The position numbers were made by a program, and so were the translations under genes. Under the pieces are notes generated by a model that worked only from the letters and a program-made list of their open reading frames with translations, searched no databases and was not told the DNA's origin. From positions 23,906,383-23,970,382 of the forward strand of contig CM044956.1 in assembly GCA_024516035.1 (NCBI GenBank): DNA of 64,000 nucleotides, read 5' to 3'. Of this stretch, positions 32,331 through 43,600 are shown piece after piece (within the stretch, counting starts at the first letter, position 1; the number at the start of each line of letters is the position of its first letter). The DNA comes from Bactericera cockerelli (lineage: Eukaryota; Arthropoda; Insecta; Hemiptera; Triozidae).

Positions 32331-33362
32331 GAGACTAAAATAATCTTAGATAATTTTTCGAAAAATGCTGTTGAATTGAAAGATGAACAAAACCAAACAA
32401 AAAATCTCCTACTTCACACTCTCCTATCACCACACTTCACATCTTGCTATCTCTCTTTTTCTTTTTCTCCTTTTGCTTCTCCCTTTCCCGGGGCCACTTG
32501 ATGCCTGAGACTGGTTGCTTCTGGCGCGTTAGTTTTTAATTAGTTTAAGTTTTAGTATCTAATTAGTAATTTAAGATAAATGTGAAACACATACTTTGTA
32601 TATATTTATTCAGAATAAACATTTGATTGATTGATTGATAACTCAGTTTAGAATGCAAACAGGTACAAAATGTTAGGTATTAGGTATTTACTTGGGAAAT
32701 TTACTTAATAATCATATTGCACAAAAATATGAGATTCGTTTTCAATACTTTTCAACAAGTTCAAATGTATTTTTCAGATGAAAACTTTTTTTCAAGTATT
32801 TTTTTTTTTTTAGTTTATCAAAAAATTACCCAAGATTGAAAAAAAAAAAAAAAAAAAAAAAAAAACTTGGACACCTTGTACATCTAGGTGAAAGTGGAAA
32901 TCATTTTTATACTTAAATTAATGTAATAAGGATCTTTTTAATTAAACAAGATTGCATAGAAGATAAACATTAATTGAATACCCCTTAGAAAACTGAAAAA
33001 AAACGGACTGCCAAAAATATGTTTTGTGTTTTTAAAACTAGAAAATCAAATAAAGAAGTTCTCTTCTACTTAAAATGAGATTTAACACGAACAGCACAAA
33101 ATGTTGGACTGATTCTCAAAAAATTAAAAAGCCATTTATATTTATATATATATATTTTTTTTTAAATGCAACAAAATAAAATATAGATGACTTTTCTGTA
33201 AAAGAAAAAAACTACAATAACTAATAATAATGAAAACAAGGATCGTATACTAAAAACAATTGCGAAAATGTAGAGCAAAAAATAGCAGAACAAACTAAAA
33301 TAATGATTGGGTATTATTTTAGTACGAATGTTCTAATGTATATCATGTCTTTTTATTAAATA
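32331..33362. other. AT-rich intergenic with homopolymers
   Basis: It contains (TTGA)n near 32625 and an A run of about 27 near 32840-32865. No gene is recognised. Confidence 0.4.
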
Positions 33363-33611
33363 CTAGCCGTTTGCCCGTGCTTTGCAACGGGACTAAATTT
33401 CAAATTTACTAAGGCATGGCCGTACTGCTGGACAGCAATGCCTTTTTGAACTTTTTATAATTTTTCTGGACAAAGCGATAATGGTTTTGGGGGGGTCAAT
33501 TCTGAGACATTTTTCGCTATCTCTTACCGTTTTGGCTAAACAACTCCGGACAAACAAACAAACAAACATAGGTAGGTAGGTAGTCCTTTTTTCTGTTTTA
33601 TATATAGAGAT
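33363..33611 (+). mobile_element. RTE-like 3'-end/SINE element
   Basis: It starts ACTAGCCGTTTGCCCGTGCT, contains CTATCTCTTACCGTTTTGGC and (ACAAACAAACA)n, and ends TTATATATAGAGAT. An inverted relative lies at 39840-39965. Confidence 0.5.
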
Positions 33612-33839
33612 TTTTTCTCTAGTTCTATAAATTTCTGCAGTAATTGAGATTCAAAACGGAAAAATTCCGACTCTTAGTTGATTCTGATTCATCCTTATTA
33701 CTGGTACTTCGTATCATGAACCGATCCTTCAAATTCTAATCAATTACCTATGTATGATTGGATTGATGCATTATTCTGAATTTAAAAATCAAGTTCACAA
33801 GTTTGGAAATTTATACTTTTCTACATAAATATTATTATA

Positions 33840-36800
33840 CAGGGTCCGCCCAAAAAAAGGAGCCACTCGAAATATCTAGAGAACTACTTTTCAGAAATGT
33901 ATTACAAATAGGGTGATTCTATTTAAGATTCCAAAGTTGACCCCCCCTGGGGCCGCCCCTGGTAATGATAAAAATTAAAACCTATAGTCTAGTAATCCTG
34001 GCTTTTAAAAATGCAAGTTTTGGTGTAGTTTTGATTTTTTGTACCATAGTGTATTTTGAGCTGCTGAACACGAATCTGAGGTTTGCCAACAAAAATTTTA
34101 CCGGCAAATTTTTTTACAGGCAAAAAACAGGCAAAAAATTGGACTATTTTTAGTTTTTCTAAAATATCTCCCAAGTGATTTAATAAACGCCAACACTAAC
34201 TCCATACAAAGTTGTTCACAACTAAATTCCCTACATTTTATATTCCACAAAAAAAATTGTGCGACCAACCTTTAAGCTTTGAGGGCGCCCTCAAAATGCA
34301 GGCAAAAAATCAAAAGTGACCACATTTGCGATTTTTTAAAATTTTACTTCAAAATAACGCTTCTGACAATATTTTTGGCAGTTAAAGACGTCATTGATGG
34401 CTTACAGGCTAAAGTTTCAGACTTTTTCAGCCTTTTAGAAGGACCTTTGCAGCCTTTTGGAGTGATCAGAGTCACCTGTGTCTATCTAGAACCCTGGTTT
34501 TAAAACAAAAAGTTTTGCTGTACTTGTGATTTTTGGTAATATAGTGTATTTATAGCTGCAAAGTATGAATTTGACGTTTGCCAACAAAAAAAATGCCGTC
34601 ATTTTTTTAACAGGCAAAAACGGCCTGAATGGAGCTTTTTTCAGTTTTTAACAATATCTCCGAAACTATGCATTTCAAAGCAACGTTGGGTAAATACTAA
34701 GTTCAACATAACTGAATTTCCTACATATTATGTTCCCAATATTTTTTTGTGCAACCAACCTTTGAGCTTTGAGAGCGTCCTCAAAGCCCAGGCAAAAAGT
34801 CAGAAAAGGCAAAATTTGAAATTTTTGAAGTTTACCTCGACATAAACTTCTTGGCAGTGTGAATGATATTAATAATGGTTTAAAGGCTAAATTTTTTGAT
34901 ATTTACAGTACATCTTTGTGAGGGACTTGGACCAGGGTCCTCCATTGATGGCATGATATCGCAATGCAAGCATAGAGCGGAGCAGGAGAGTCCTGCTTTC
35001 CTGCAGCCACAGTTTCCTGTACATTTGCAGGAAACGAGCTTCAGCAATTCGGGGGGAGCGGGGGCAGAGAGATTTAATATAGGTTCTAGACCTGTTTGAG
35101 TTTGCTTCCATCCCCATTCTTCAGGAGCTTTACTTACTCCCAACCATTGTTGCACTTGATGGTACAGGGTACACCCTGAGGGAGTGCACACGGTGGTAAC
35201 GCAGCAATGTTGGAGTTGATTCTAAAGGCTACCTTGGTATAACAAATGTATCGCAGATGATTAAGTGATGACGGACTTTTTCCACTGGACGCATACAAAT
35301 GTATTAAGAAGCGTTCTCCTGCTGCCGCTACAGAGTCTTGGGACGCTTTAGAGTCTTTGAAGACGTCTATAACTTTTCCAAGACTAGGACTTTTTACAAG
35401 GGTTTTTAAAATTTTTCCTATTTCCTTGTTTAAAGAGAGCCGACGTCTTATCACACCTGCTCATTGCATGTATAAAGAGGATGTGTTCTTTCACGCATGA
35501 GGAAGTAGCTTCAAGGGGTGAATACAAAGCTGGACAAATGGTCTGCTTTCCAGGTTTTAAATAGAAGACATTGTCAACTTCACAGAGCACAATCAAGATT
35601 ACTAATATTCCCCTACTATAGTAACAGTCTCATTTGAGTGCGGTCGTAAGAATCAGTACGCCTGCATCTTCTTCTGCCTGCTTATATTGCAAACCTGCTT
35701 CTGAAAGTTTGGTAGTAAGTAAGTCAATGAGACGACTCTAATTTCTTGGATTTGCTAGAAAATTATCTTTTGACATTGTTGGTGTCATGGTGTCATCAAA
35801 AAGCATGTCTGCAGATGAGAGAGTCCTCGTTCTCCTCATACGCTCAGCTGTCTTTGTTCCTCTTTGAATATCTTCAGGCTAGCCATCGAAGACAAACCTC
35901 TGCCCCAGGATATTTGGAGATGACATACTGCATGTATCTGTCACAGTTTGAAGAGAATGATGCATTTGTAGGCCAGACAACTCTGGGTAACAGGAATTCC
36001 CCATCAATTACATATTGCACCTGACCAGTAAAGTGCTTGTTCGTCAGGGGCTTAAGATCTTTGTATAGAGTGGACTTTGTTCCTTTTCTCATGCATCCTT
36101 TGTCAAAAAGTGACAGAGAATAAGGTCCTAGATCGTAGCTCAAAAAGTTTTCGAGTTTTTCGTTGGAATGCTTAGCAAATGAAATCCGTTGGAATAAAGT
36201 TGTGGGATTCACGGGGACCATTCGAACATCTTCATTCTATTTTTGTTGTCTCTTTTTACTCCTGCATCCTTCAAAGCAACGTGTTGATCAGAGCTAGAAA
36301 GCGAAACACCACAGTCCTAGATTGATGGAAGTGATCCTGATCTAGATCCAGGTATTACAAAAAATCTGCAAAGGTCACGAAATTTAGCTTCTAAAGTTTA
36401 GACCTTTAGAGTCTAAACTAAACAATATCATACACACTGCCAAGTAGGTTATGTCGAGGTAAAACTTCAAAAAGTCCAAATTTGCCTTTTCTGATTTTTT
36501 GCCTGGGCTTTGAGGACGCTCTCAAAGGTTGGTTGCACAAAAAAATATTGGGAACATAATATGTAGGAAATTCAGTTATGTTGAACTTAGTATTCACCCA
36601 ATGTTGCTTTGAAATGCACAGTTTCGGAGATATTGTTAAAAACTGAAAAAAGCTCCATTCAGGCCGTTTTTGCCTGTTAAAAAAATGACGGCATTTTTTT
36701 TGTTGGCAAACGTCAAATCATACTTTGCAGCTATTAATACACTATATTACCAAAAATCACAAGTACAGCAAAACTTTTTGTTTTAAAACCAGGGTTCTAG

Positions 36801-37431
36801 ATAGACACAGGTGACTCTGATCACTCCAAAAGGCTGCAAAGGTCCTTCTAAAAGGCTGAAAAAGTCTGAAACTTTAGCCTGTAAGCCATCAATGACGTCT
36901 TTAACTGCCAAAAATATTGTCAGGAGCGTTATTTTGAAGTAAAATTTTAAAAAATCGCAAATGTGGCCACTTTTGATTTTTTGCCTGCATTTTGAGGGTG
37001 CCCTCAAAGCTCAAAGGTTAGTCGCACAATTTTTTTTGTAGAATATAAAATGTAGGGAATTTAGTTGTGAACAACTTTGTATGGAGTTAGTGTTGGCGTT
37101 TATTAAATCACTTGGGAGATATTTCAGAAAAAACTAAAAATAGTCCAATTTTTTGCCTGTTTTTTGCCTGTAAAAAAAATTGCCGGTAAAATTTTTGTTG
37201 GCAAACCTCAGATTCGTGTTCAGCAGCTCAAAATACACTATGGTACAAAAAATCAAAACTACACCAAAACTTGCATTTATTTCGCTATTTTTGGGCTTGC
37301 GGTACTAGACTACTAGTTGAAAAGGTTTTCCCCTCGATATTATGATACACGTGTTATATTAAAAAAAAAAATATTATTATTTTCGAGTTCTCTAGATATT
37401 TCGAGTGGCTCCTTTTTTTTGGCGGACCCTG
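33840..37431. mobile_element. 3.6-kb fold-back transposon with CAGGGTCCGCC ends
   Basis: The ends CAGGGTCCGCCCAAAAAAAG and the inverse (GGCGGACCCTG) are flanked by TA. Inverted arms run about 33840-34900 and 36360-37431 and are nearly identical: an identical 74-codon frame appears on opposite strands at 34279 and 37007. The centre carries a broken ORF on the minus strand (34880-36221). Confidence 0.85.
34880..36221 (-). pseudogene. Broken transposon protein with CXC cysteine cluster
   Basis: At least four consecutive minus-strand fragments in different frames. 36221-35874 has LSLFDKGCMRKGTKSTLY and YVIDGEFLLPRVVW. 35596-35384 has FIHAMSRCDKTSALF (compare the HALxGCDTTS motif of many transposon proteins). 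35454-35134 has SSLNHLRYICYTKV. 35191-34880 has YHQVQQWLG, EEWGWK and LVSCKCTGNCGCRKAGLSCS, a tesmin/TSO1-like CXC zinc cluster. Order and content match a widespread arthropod transposon protein. Several frameshifts make it non-functional. The DG...RVVW and GCD motifs hint at a PIN/FEN-like nuclease fold, but that is only an inference. Confidence 0.6.
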
Positions 37432-38862
37432 TATATCTTCCAATTTACTACCTAGTGTAGAGAAGTTAAAAACTATTGTGGACTTTTAGCTTAACATTAA
37501 CATTAAAAGTCTGTACAAAAAAATATTTTTATTCTTAAAAATAAGTTCATATATAAAGTAGAGAATGACTAAATAGTCCCAAACTTTACCATTGTGAAAT
37601 CTAGGTAGGTTATTTGCGGTTTGTTGAAAAGTGGGTACTTGCAAAAAATATTCTTATAGCACCTAATTTCATGATTTAAAAAAAAAAATTGAATTATTTC
37701 AGATGTAATAGAAATAACACTAATAACTAATAACCAATACTTCTAAAATAGTTACTTTTCAATCTGAAAATAAACGGTTCAAATATTCTAATGGTTGTTT
37801 TAGTGCCAAAAGTAAATTAGACCCATTTAAAATTGTGCAGCGTCGATGGCACGTTGAATACAAATACAAAGTTAAGCAACGCCAAGCGAGGTAAAAATTC
37901 TCTCGTGGTATGACCATGCAGCTGAAAGCGACGTTTTGATTACTTAATGAAACTTTTTCAGGCTATACCATATTCAGACCTAGAAACATTGAAAGGTGGT
38001 ACCTATTTACTTTTTAGAAGCTAACCATTGACGTTGACATAGTACTGGTAATCCCACCCTTGCGTTTCATAGAAGAGGAAAAAAATCACTTGAAGAACAA
38101 ATCATTGATTGTAATAAGTACATGTGTACTTATGTATAATAAAAGTTAGGTTTCAATGACTGTAGCAGGATGGAAATGGCATTTGGAATGGAAGAGATAG
38201 TATATTTCCGTGGTGGATGGTAGTTTTGAATATTCAAGTACCTTAAAACAAATGCAACCAACACTTTTCAACAAAACGAAATGAAACAAAATGAACCGCA
38301 TATTTTGCTCATATTTTACATATAGCACTGAAACGCGTATAGCAGTGTGGAGAGAAAAACGCAAACAAACTCGTAGAAATAATTAAAATTTGGGAAATTA
38401 TTTAAAATCAAAAAGCGCGGGGGGTAACACAATAATTATTTAAAACAAATGTACAAAATTAAAACATACACAAAATTATACAAGAGAGCCAAATGTAGAA
38501 ATTAAATACTAAAAATATGTTACATACAAAATATACGTGAGAGTGGAAACAATATTAATTTATAATTACATATTTATAATTACATTGAAACTTTATGTAG
38601 AGAAAAGGTAGGAATATGAATTAGGAGTTTGCTATCACAAATCTAAATAACAAGCTAAAGTAATGGAATAGCCCAAAACCGTTAATGAATCCTAGGTGTC
38701 TTTATGAGCATATTATATGTGTGTGCCTGTGCCTTGTTGCTACGTTAGATACTTTCTAATAATAATTCCGTGTCCGTGAGATAGGTATTGATACCTAAAT
38801 CACGGTGGTGAGAGGATTATATGGACGCCGAGATCCAATGTCTAGGCTCCTTTCATGTCCAT
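37432..38862. other. Intergenic, mostly unrecognised
   Basis: It contains the 5S-SINE scrap at 37843-37940. Otherwise AT-rich with no gene. Position 38750-38760 carries TACTTTCTAAT, which recurs at the far side of the SINE ending at 39104. Confidence 0.4.
37843..37940 (+). mobile_element. Internally deleted 5S-derived SINE
   Basis: CGTCGATGGCACGTTGAATA and AAAGTTAAGCAACGCCAAGC (5S-like) are joined directly to TCGTGGTATGACCATGCAGC and GAAAGCGACGTT (3' body). Confidence 0.65.
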
Positions 38863-39104
38863 TGATTCTATTTGGTTTTAACGTCCTGACTTGAGGTAGA
38901 CAGGACGGGGGTTTTACCCTCCATTCGCTGGGAATCGTACCAGCTACACACATTAACCTCACCCAGCCTGGGTAGGTCCGGAATTGCCAGCCTCACATGT
39001 TCGGAGGGAACAGAATTTTCTGTGCGAAAAGTCTGCTCCAACCGGGAATCGAACTCAGGATCTCTGGACGACGGCAGTAGCCACAACCGTTACGCCACGG
39101 AGGC
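38863..39104 (-). mobile_element. SINE family 2 copy
   Basis: Minus-strand head GCCTCCGTGGCGTAACGG and body closely matching 29620-29856. The 3' part differs: the sequence continues to an (ATT)n-like tail near 38762, and TACTTTCTAAT occurs on both sides (38750 and 39107), a possible 11-bp target duplication. Confidence 0.7.
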
Positions 39105-39563
39105 TGGTACTTTCTAATGAAAAATCACCTTTAAGTGCAAACTGGCATTTGCAGCTTTCCTGGCAAGTAGGTAAAAGCAGATACTATGTTTTCTATTGGT
39201 TATTGTGCTATTTCGTTTGAAAATACTTTGACTCCTCTCGCTCATCAGAAGTAACACTGAAGAAATGCTTGGGAATGGTAAAGCTTTAGAATACCACTGG
39301 ATAGAAATCATCAACGGTTCTGAACTACCAGTCTACTTAGATGATTACTTCAGTCCTTTATCTCACTCAGGCTGAATCGCAGGTAATTTTAACAACTTCA
39401 TTTCAAGTTCCGTTCCGAGCTATCACCATGGTTTCAACAGCAACTGATGAGAAATAAATTTCAAGCTTCTGAAAACAAACAGAAAAATACGATATACCTG
39501 ATTTGAAAATTTAGCAGAGGCGTGTACAATGTACATACAGTATTGCGTTATTTCACATATCTC

Positions 39564-39827
39564 TATATCGCCGCTAGAAAGTCAAAGAGGCGTAAGTGAT
39601 TTTATCAAAGTTTTCAGGAGCCCACTTAAACCTATGCCCACTTCCATACTCTTGGTAGCACGAACAGGCGTATGTGATTTTTAAACCCTTGTGAAGATAA
39701 TGATTTTTTATGTTTGGACGTATGTGATATTTGTGGGAAAAATTGCAGCAAACACATAGGCTTAAATGCGCTCCTGAAAACTTTGATAAAATCACTTACG
39801 CCTCTTTGACTTTCTAGCGGCGATATA
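39564..39827. mobile_element. 264-bp MITE with near-perfect long inverted repeats
   Basis: TATATCGCCGCTAGAAAGTC, AAAGAGGCGTAAGTGATTTT and ATCAAAGTTTTCAGGAGC at the left are exactly inverted at the right (58 bp without mismatch), with weaker pairing further in. Such identity suggests recent insertion or ongoing activity of an unseen partner. No ORF. Confidence 0.8.
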
Positions 39828-39839
39828 TAAATGAGAAAT

Positions 39840-39965
39840 ATGGACGGGCTTTGTTTCTTTGTGGCTTTGTACCTTTGTGTGTCCGAATTGTTTGAGCAAA
39901 ACGGTAAGAGATAGCAAAAAATTGATGAGAGATGACCCCAAGTAAAATTGCCGTACGTTATCAGG
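39840..39965 (-). mobile_element. RTE-like 3' fragment, minus strand
   Basis: The inverse of TTTTTTGCTATCTCTTACCG and CGGACACACAAAGG matches the element at 33363-33611. Confidence 0.4.
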
Positions 39966-40022
39966 AAAACTTTCAAAAGTCCGAAATTTCAAACCGTCCT
40001 TGAGTTATGACCTTTCTCAAAA

Positions 40023-40028
40023 TTTATT
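40023..40028 (-). promoter_or_regulatory. Candidate poly(A) signal of the Ig/FN3 gene
   Basis: AATAAA on the minus strand (TTTATT on the plus strand) about 155 bases after the stop codon at 40183. Confidence 0.45.
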
Positions 40029-40182
40029 GTTTAAGTAATATGATATTCATGTACATCTAATACAATTTCTCACTTTCCTGTTTAAACTGATGAAAAATAT
40101 TGACTGACCAAACTCAACTTACCTACACAGTAATTACAGGCGAGGGTAAGGACGAAAGTGAAGCGGTCGAGAGGGTTGAGAC

Positions 40183-40310
40183 TTACAGGACACAGTACAG
40201 GGGAAGTATCGAACCCAGGACCACAGTTACGACAAGAGGACTAGACGAGGATGTGCCGGCTGTCAGAGTGCTGGCCATGTCTTCTGCTGGATGGATCTCG
40301 TTCTCATAAT
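40183..40310 (-). CDS. Ig/FN3 adhesion protein, last exon with GPI-anchor signal
   Basis: The minus-strand acceptor is CCTGTTTTAG at 40311. It encodes YENEIHPAEDMASTLTAGT, then SSSSPLVVTVVLGSILPLYC, VL and a TAA. A small-residue stretch (TAGTSSSS) followed by ~17 hydrophobic residues to the very end is a classic GPI attachment signal, as in lachesin, klingon and related insect IgSF proteins. The frame needs one carried base (phase 1), but the FN3 exon at 45736 ends in phase 0. Either a small exon is hidden in the intron, or an AG 8 bases further in (before AACGAG) is used. The open frame on the opposite strand here is a shadow. Confidence 0.75.
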
Positions 40311-40447
40311 CTAAAACAGGAATTACAATCGTCATAGAGTAGTATCATCGTGAGCTATGGTAGTCAAACAGTGAGTGGAGCGAAGAGGACTGTAGTTTCT
40401 AAAATTTATGTGTTAACTAGCGGGTTACACCCGCAGGCTTCGCCAGC

Positions 40448-40583
40448 CCATCAGACACACACACCACACAACTCAAACCAAACACACAAACCACACTCAC
40501 ACAAACCACACAGACACAACACATATACTCACAGACACACACACAAACAATAAACACACCACATACACCACACACACACACCA
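40448..40583. repeat. AC-rich low-complexity tract
   Basis: Irregular ACACACAAACCACAC-type sequence following an RTE-like start (ACTAGCGGGTTACACCCGCA at 40417). Confidence 0.85.
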
Positions 40584-40683
40584 GTGCTGAGATTTTATTT
40601 CATAATTTTACTTCTAAATGGTTCCTGAGTACTTTTTTAAACAAAAATATTACATACAGGGTAGTTTTTTTTTTCGATTATTT

Positions 40684-43600
40684 GTCTCCTCTAGTGACTA
40701 GTCCCTTACCTTGTCTCCTCTAGTGACTAGTCCCTTACCTTAACTCCTCTGGTGACTAGTCCCTTACCTTGACTCCTCTAGTGACTAGTCCCTTACCTTG
40801 TCTCCTCTAGTGACTAGTCCCTTACCTTGTCTCCTCTAGTGACTAGTCCCTTACCTTGTACTCCTCTAGTCACTAGTCCCTTACCTTGTCTCCTCTAGTG
40901 ACTAGTCCCTTACCTTGTCTCCTCTAGTGACTAGTCCCTTACCTTGACTCCTCTAGTCACTAGTCCCTTACCTTGTCCTCTAGTGACTAGTCCCTTACCT
41001 TGTCTCCTCTAGTGACTAGTCCCTTACTTTGACTCCTTAGTGACTAGTCCTCACCTTGACTCTCTAGTGACTAGTCCCTTACCTTGTCTCCTCTAGTGAC
41101 TAGTCCCTTACCTTGGACTCCTCTAGTGATAGTCCCTTACCTTGACTCCTCTAGTGACTAGTCCCTTCCTTGTCTCCTAGTGACTAGTCCTTACCTTGAT
41201 CTCTAGTGACTAGTCCCTTACTTGATCCTCTAGTGACTAGTCCTTACCTTGACTCCTTAGTGACTAGTCCCTTACCTTGGCTCCTCTAGTGACTAGTCCC
41301 TTACCTTGTCTCCTCTAGTGACTAGTCCCTTACCTTGACTCCTCTAGTGACTAGTCCCTTACCTTGATCTCCTCTAGTGACTAGTCCCTTACTTGACTCC
41401 TCTAGTGACTAGTCCCTTACTTGACTCCTCTAGTGACTAGTCCCTTACACTGTGACTATCCTACTCAGTGACTAGTCCCTTACTTTTCTCTGTGACTATC
41501 CTACCTGCTTCTAGTGACTAGTCCCTTACCTTGTACTCCTCTAGTGACTAGTCCCTTACTTCTCCTCTAGTGACAGTCCTTACTGCCCTCTAGTGACTAG
41601 TCCCTACCTGTCTCCTCTAGGACTAGTCCCTACTTGTCTCCTCTAGTGACTAGTCCCTTACCTTGTCTCCTCTAGTGACTAGTCCCTACCTTATTCCGAC
41701 TTCTACTTGACTCCTCTAGTGACTAGTCCCCTTACCTATGTAGTCCTCCTGTTCCTTAGTGACTAGTCCCTACCTTGTCTCCTCTAGTGACTAGTCCCTT
41801 ACCTTGTCTCCTCTAGTGACTAGTCCCTTACCTTGTCTCCTTAGTGACTAGTCCTTCCCTTGTTCCTTAGTGACTAGTCCCTTACCTTGTCTCCTCTAGT
41901 GACTAGTCCCTACCTTGCTCCTCTAGTGACTAGTCCCTTACCTTGTCTCCTCTAGTGACTAGTCCCTACCTTGCTCCTCTAGTGACTAGTCCCTTACCTT
42001 GTCTCCTCTAGTGACTAGTCCCTTACCTTGTCTCCTCTAGTGACTAGTCCCTTACCTTGTCTCCTCTAGTGACTAGTCCCTTACCTTGTCTCCTCTAGTG
42101 ACTAGTCCCTTACCTTACTCCTCTAGTGACTAGTCCCTTACCTTGACTCCTCTAGTGACTAGTCCCTTACCTTGTCTCCTCTAGTGACTAGTCCCTCCTT
42201 GACCTCTAGTGACTAGTCCCTTACCTTGCTCCTCTAGTGACTAGTCCCTTACCTTGACTCCTCTAGTGACTAGTCCCTTACCTTGTCTCCTCTAGTGACT
42301 AGTCCCTTACCTTGCTCCTCTAGTGACTAGTCCCTTACCTTGTCTCCTCTAGTGACTAGTCCTACCTTGACTCCTCTAGTGACTAGTCCCTTACCTTGTA
42401 TCCTCTAGTGACTAGTCCCTTACCTTGTACTCCTCTAGTGACTAGTCCCACCTTGACTCCTCTAGTGACTAGTCCCTTACCTTGTCTCCTCTAGTGACTA
42501 GTCCCTTACCTTGACTCCTCTAGTGACTAGTCCCTTACCTTGCTCCTCTGTGACTAGTCCCTTACCTTGACTCCTCTAGTGACTAGTCCCTTACCTTGAC
42601 TCCTCTAGTGACTAGTCCCTTACCTTGTCTCCTCTAGTGACTAGTCCCTTACCTTGTCTCCTCTAGTGACTAGTCCCTTACCTTGACTCCTCTAGTGACT
42701 AGTCCCTTACCTTGTCTCCTCTAGTGACTAGTCCCTTACCTTGCTCCTCTAGTGACTAGTCCCTTACCTTGACTCCTCTAGTGACTAGTCCCTTACCTTG
42801 TCTCCTCTAGTGACTAGTCCCTTACCTTGTCTCCTCTAGTGACTAGTCCCTTACCTTGATCTCCTCTAGTGACTAGTCCCTTACCTTGACTCCTCTAGTG
42901 ACTAGTCCCTTACCTTGTCTCCTCTAGTGACTAGTCCCTTACCTTGATCTCCTCTAGTGACTAGTCCCTTACCTTGACTCCTCTAGTGACTAGTCCCTTA
43001 CCTTGTACTCCTCTAGTGACTAGTCCCTTACCTTGATCTCTCTAGTGACTAGTCCCTTACCTTGACTCCTCTAGTGACTAGTCCCTTACCTTGCTCCTCT
43101 AGTGACTAGTCCCTTACCTTGACTCCTCTAGTGACTAGTCCCTTACCTTGTCTCCTCTAGTGACTAGTCCCTTACCTTGCTCCTCTAGTGACTAGTCCCT
43201 TACCTTGACTCCTCTAGTGACTAGTCCCTTACCTTGACTCCTCTAGTGACTAGTCCCTTACCTTGACTCCTCTAGTGACTAGTCCCTTACCTTGTCTCCT
43301 CTAGTGACTAGTCCCTTACCTTGACTCCTCTAGTGACTAGTCCCTTACCTTGACTCCTCTAGTGACTAGTCCCTTACCTTGACTCCTCTAGTGACTAGTC
43401 CCTTACCTTGTCTCCTCTAGTGACTAGTCCCTTACCTTGACTCCTCTAGTGACTAGTCCCTTACCTTGTCTCCTCTAGTGACTAGTCCCTTACCTTGATC
43501 TCCTCTAGTGACTAGTCCCTTACCTTGACTCCTCTAGTGACTAGTCCCTTACCTTGACTCCTCTAGTGACTAGTCCCTTACCTTGACTCCTCTAGTGACT

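Noticed and set aside
40100..40309. Plus-strand ORF of 69 codons
   Set aside because: It is the antisense shadow of the GPI-signal exon on the minus strand, which has splice sites, frame continuity and a recognisable C-terminus.
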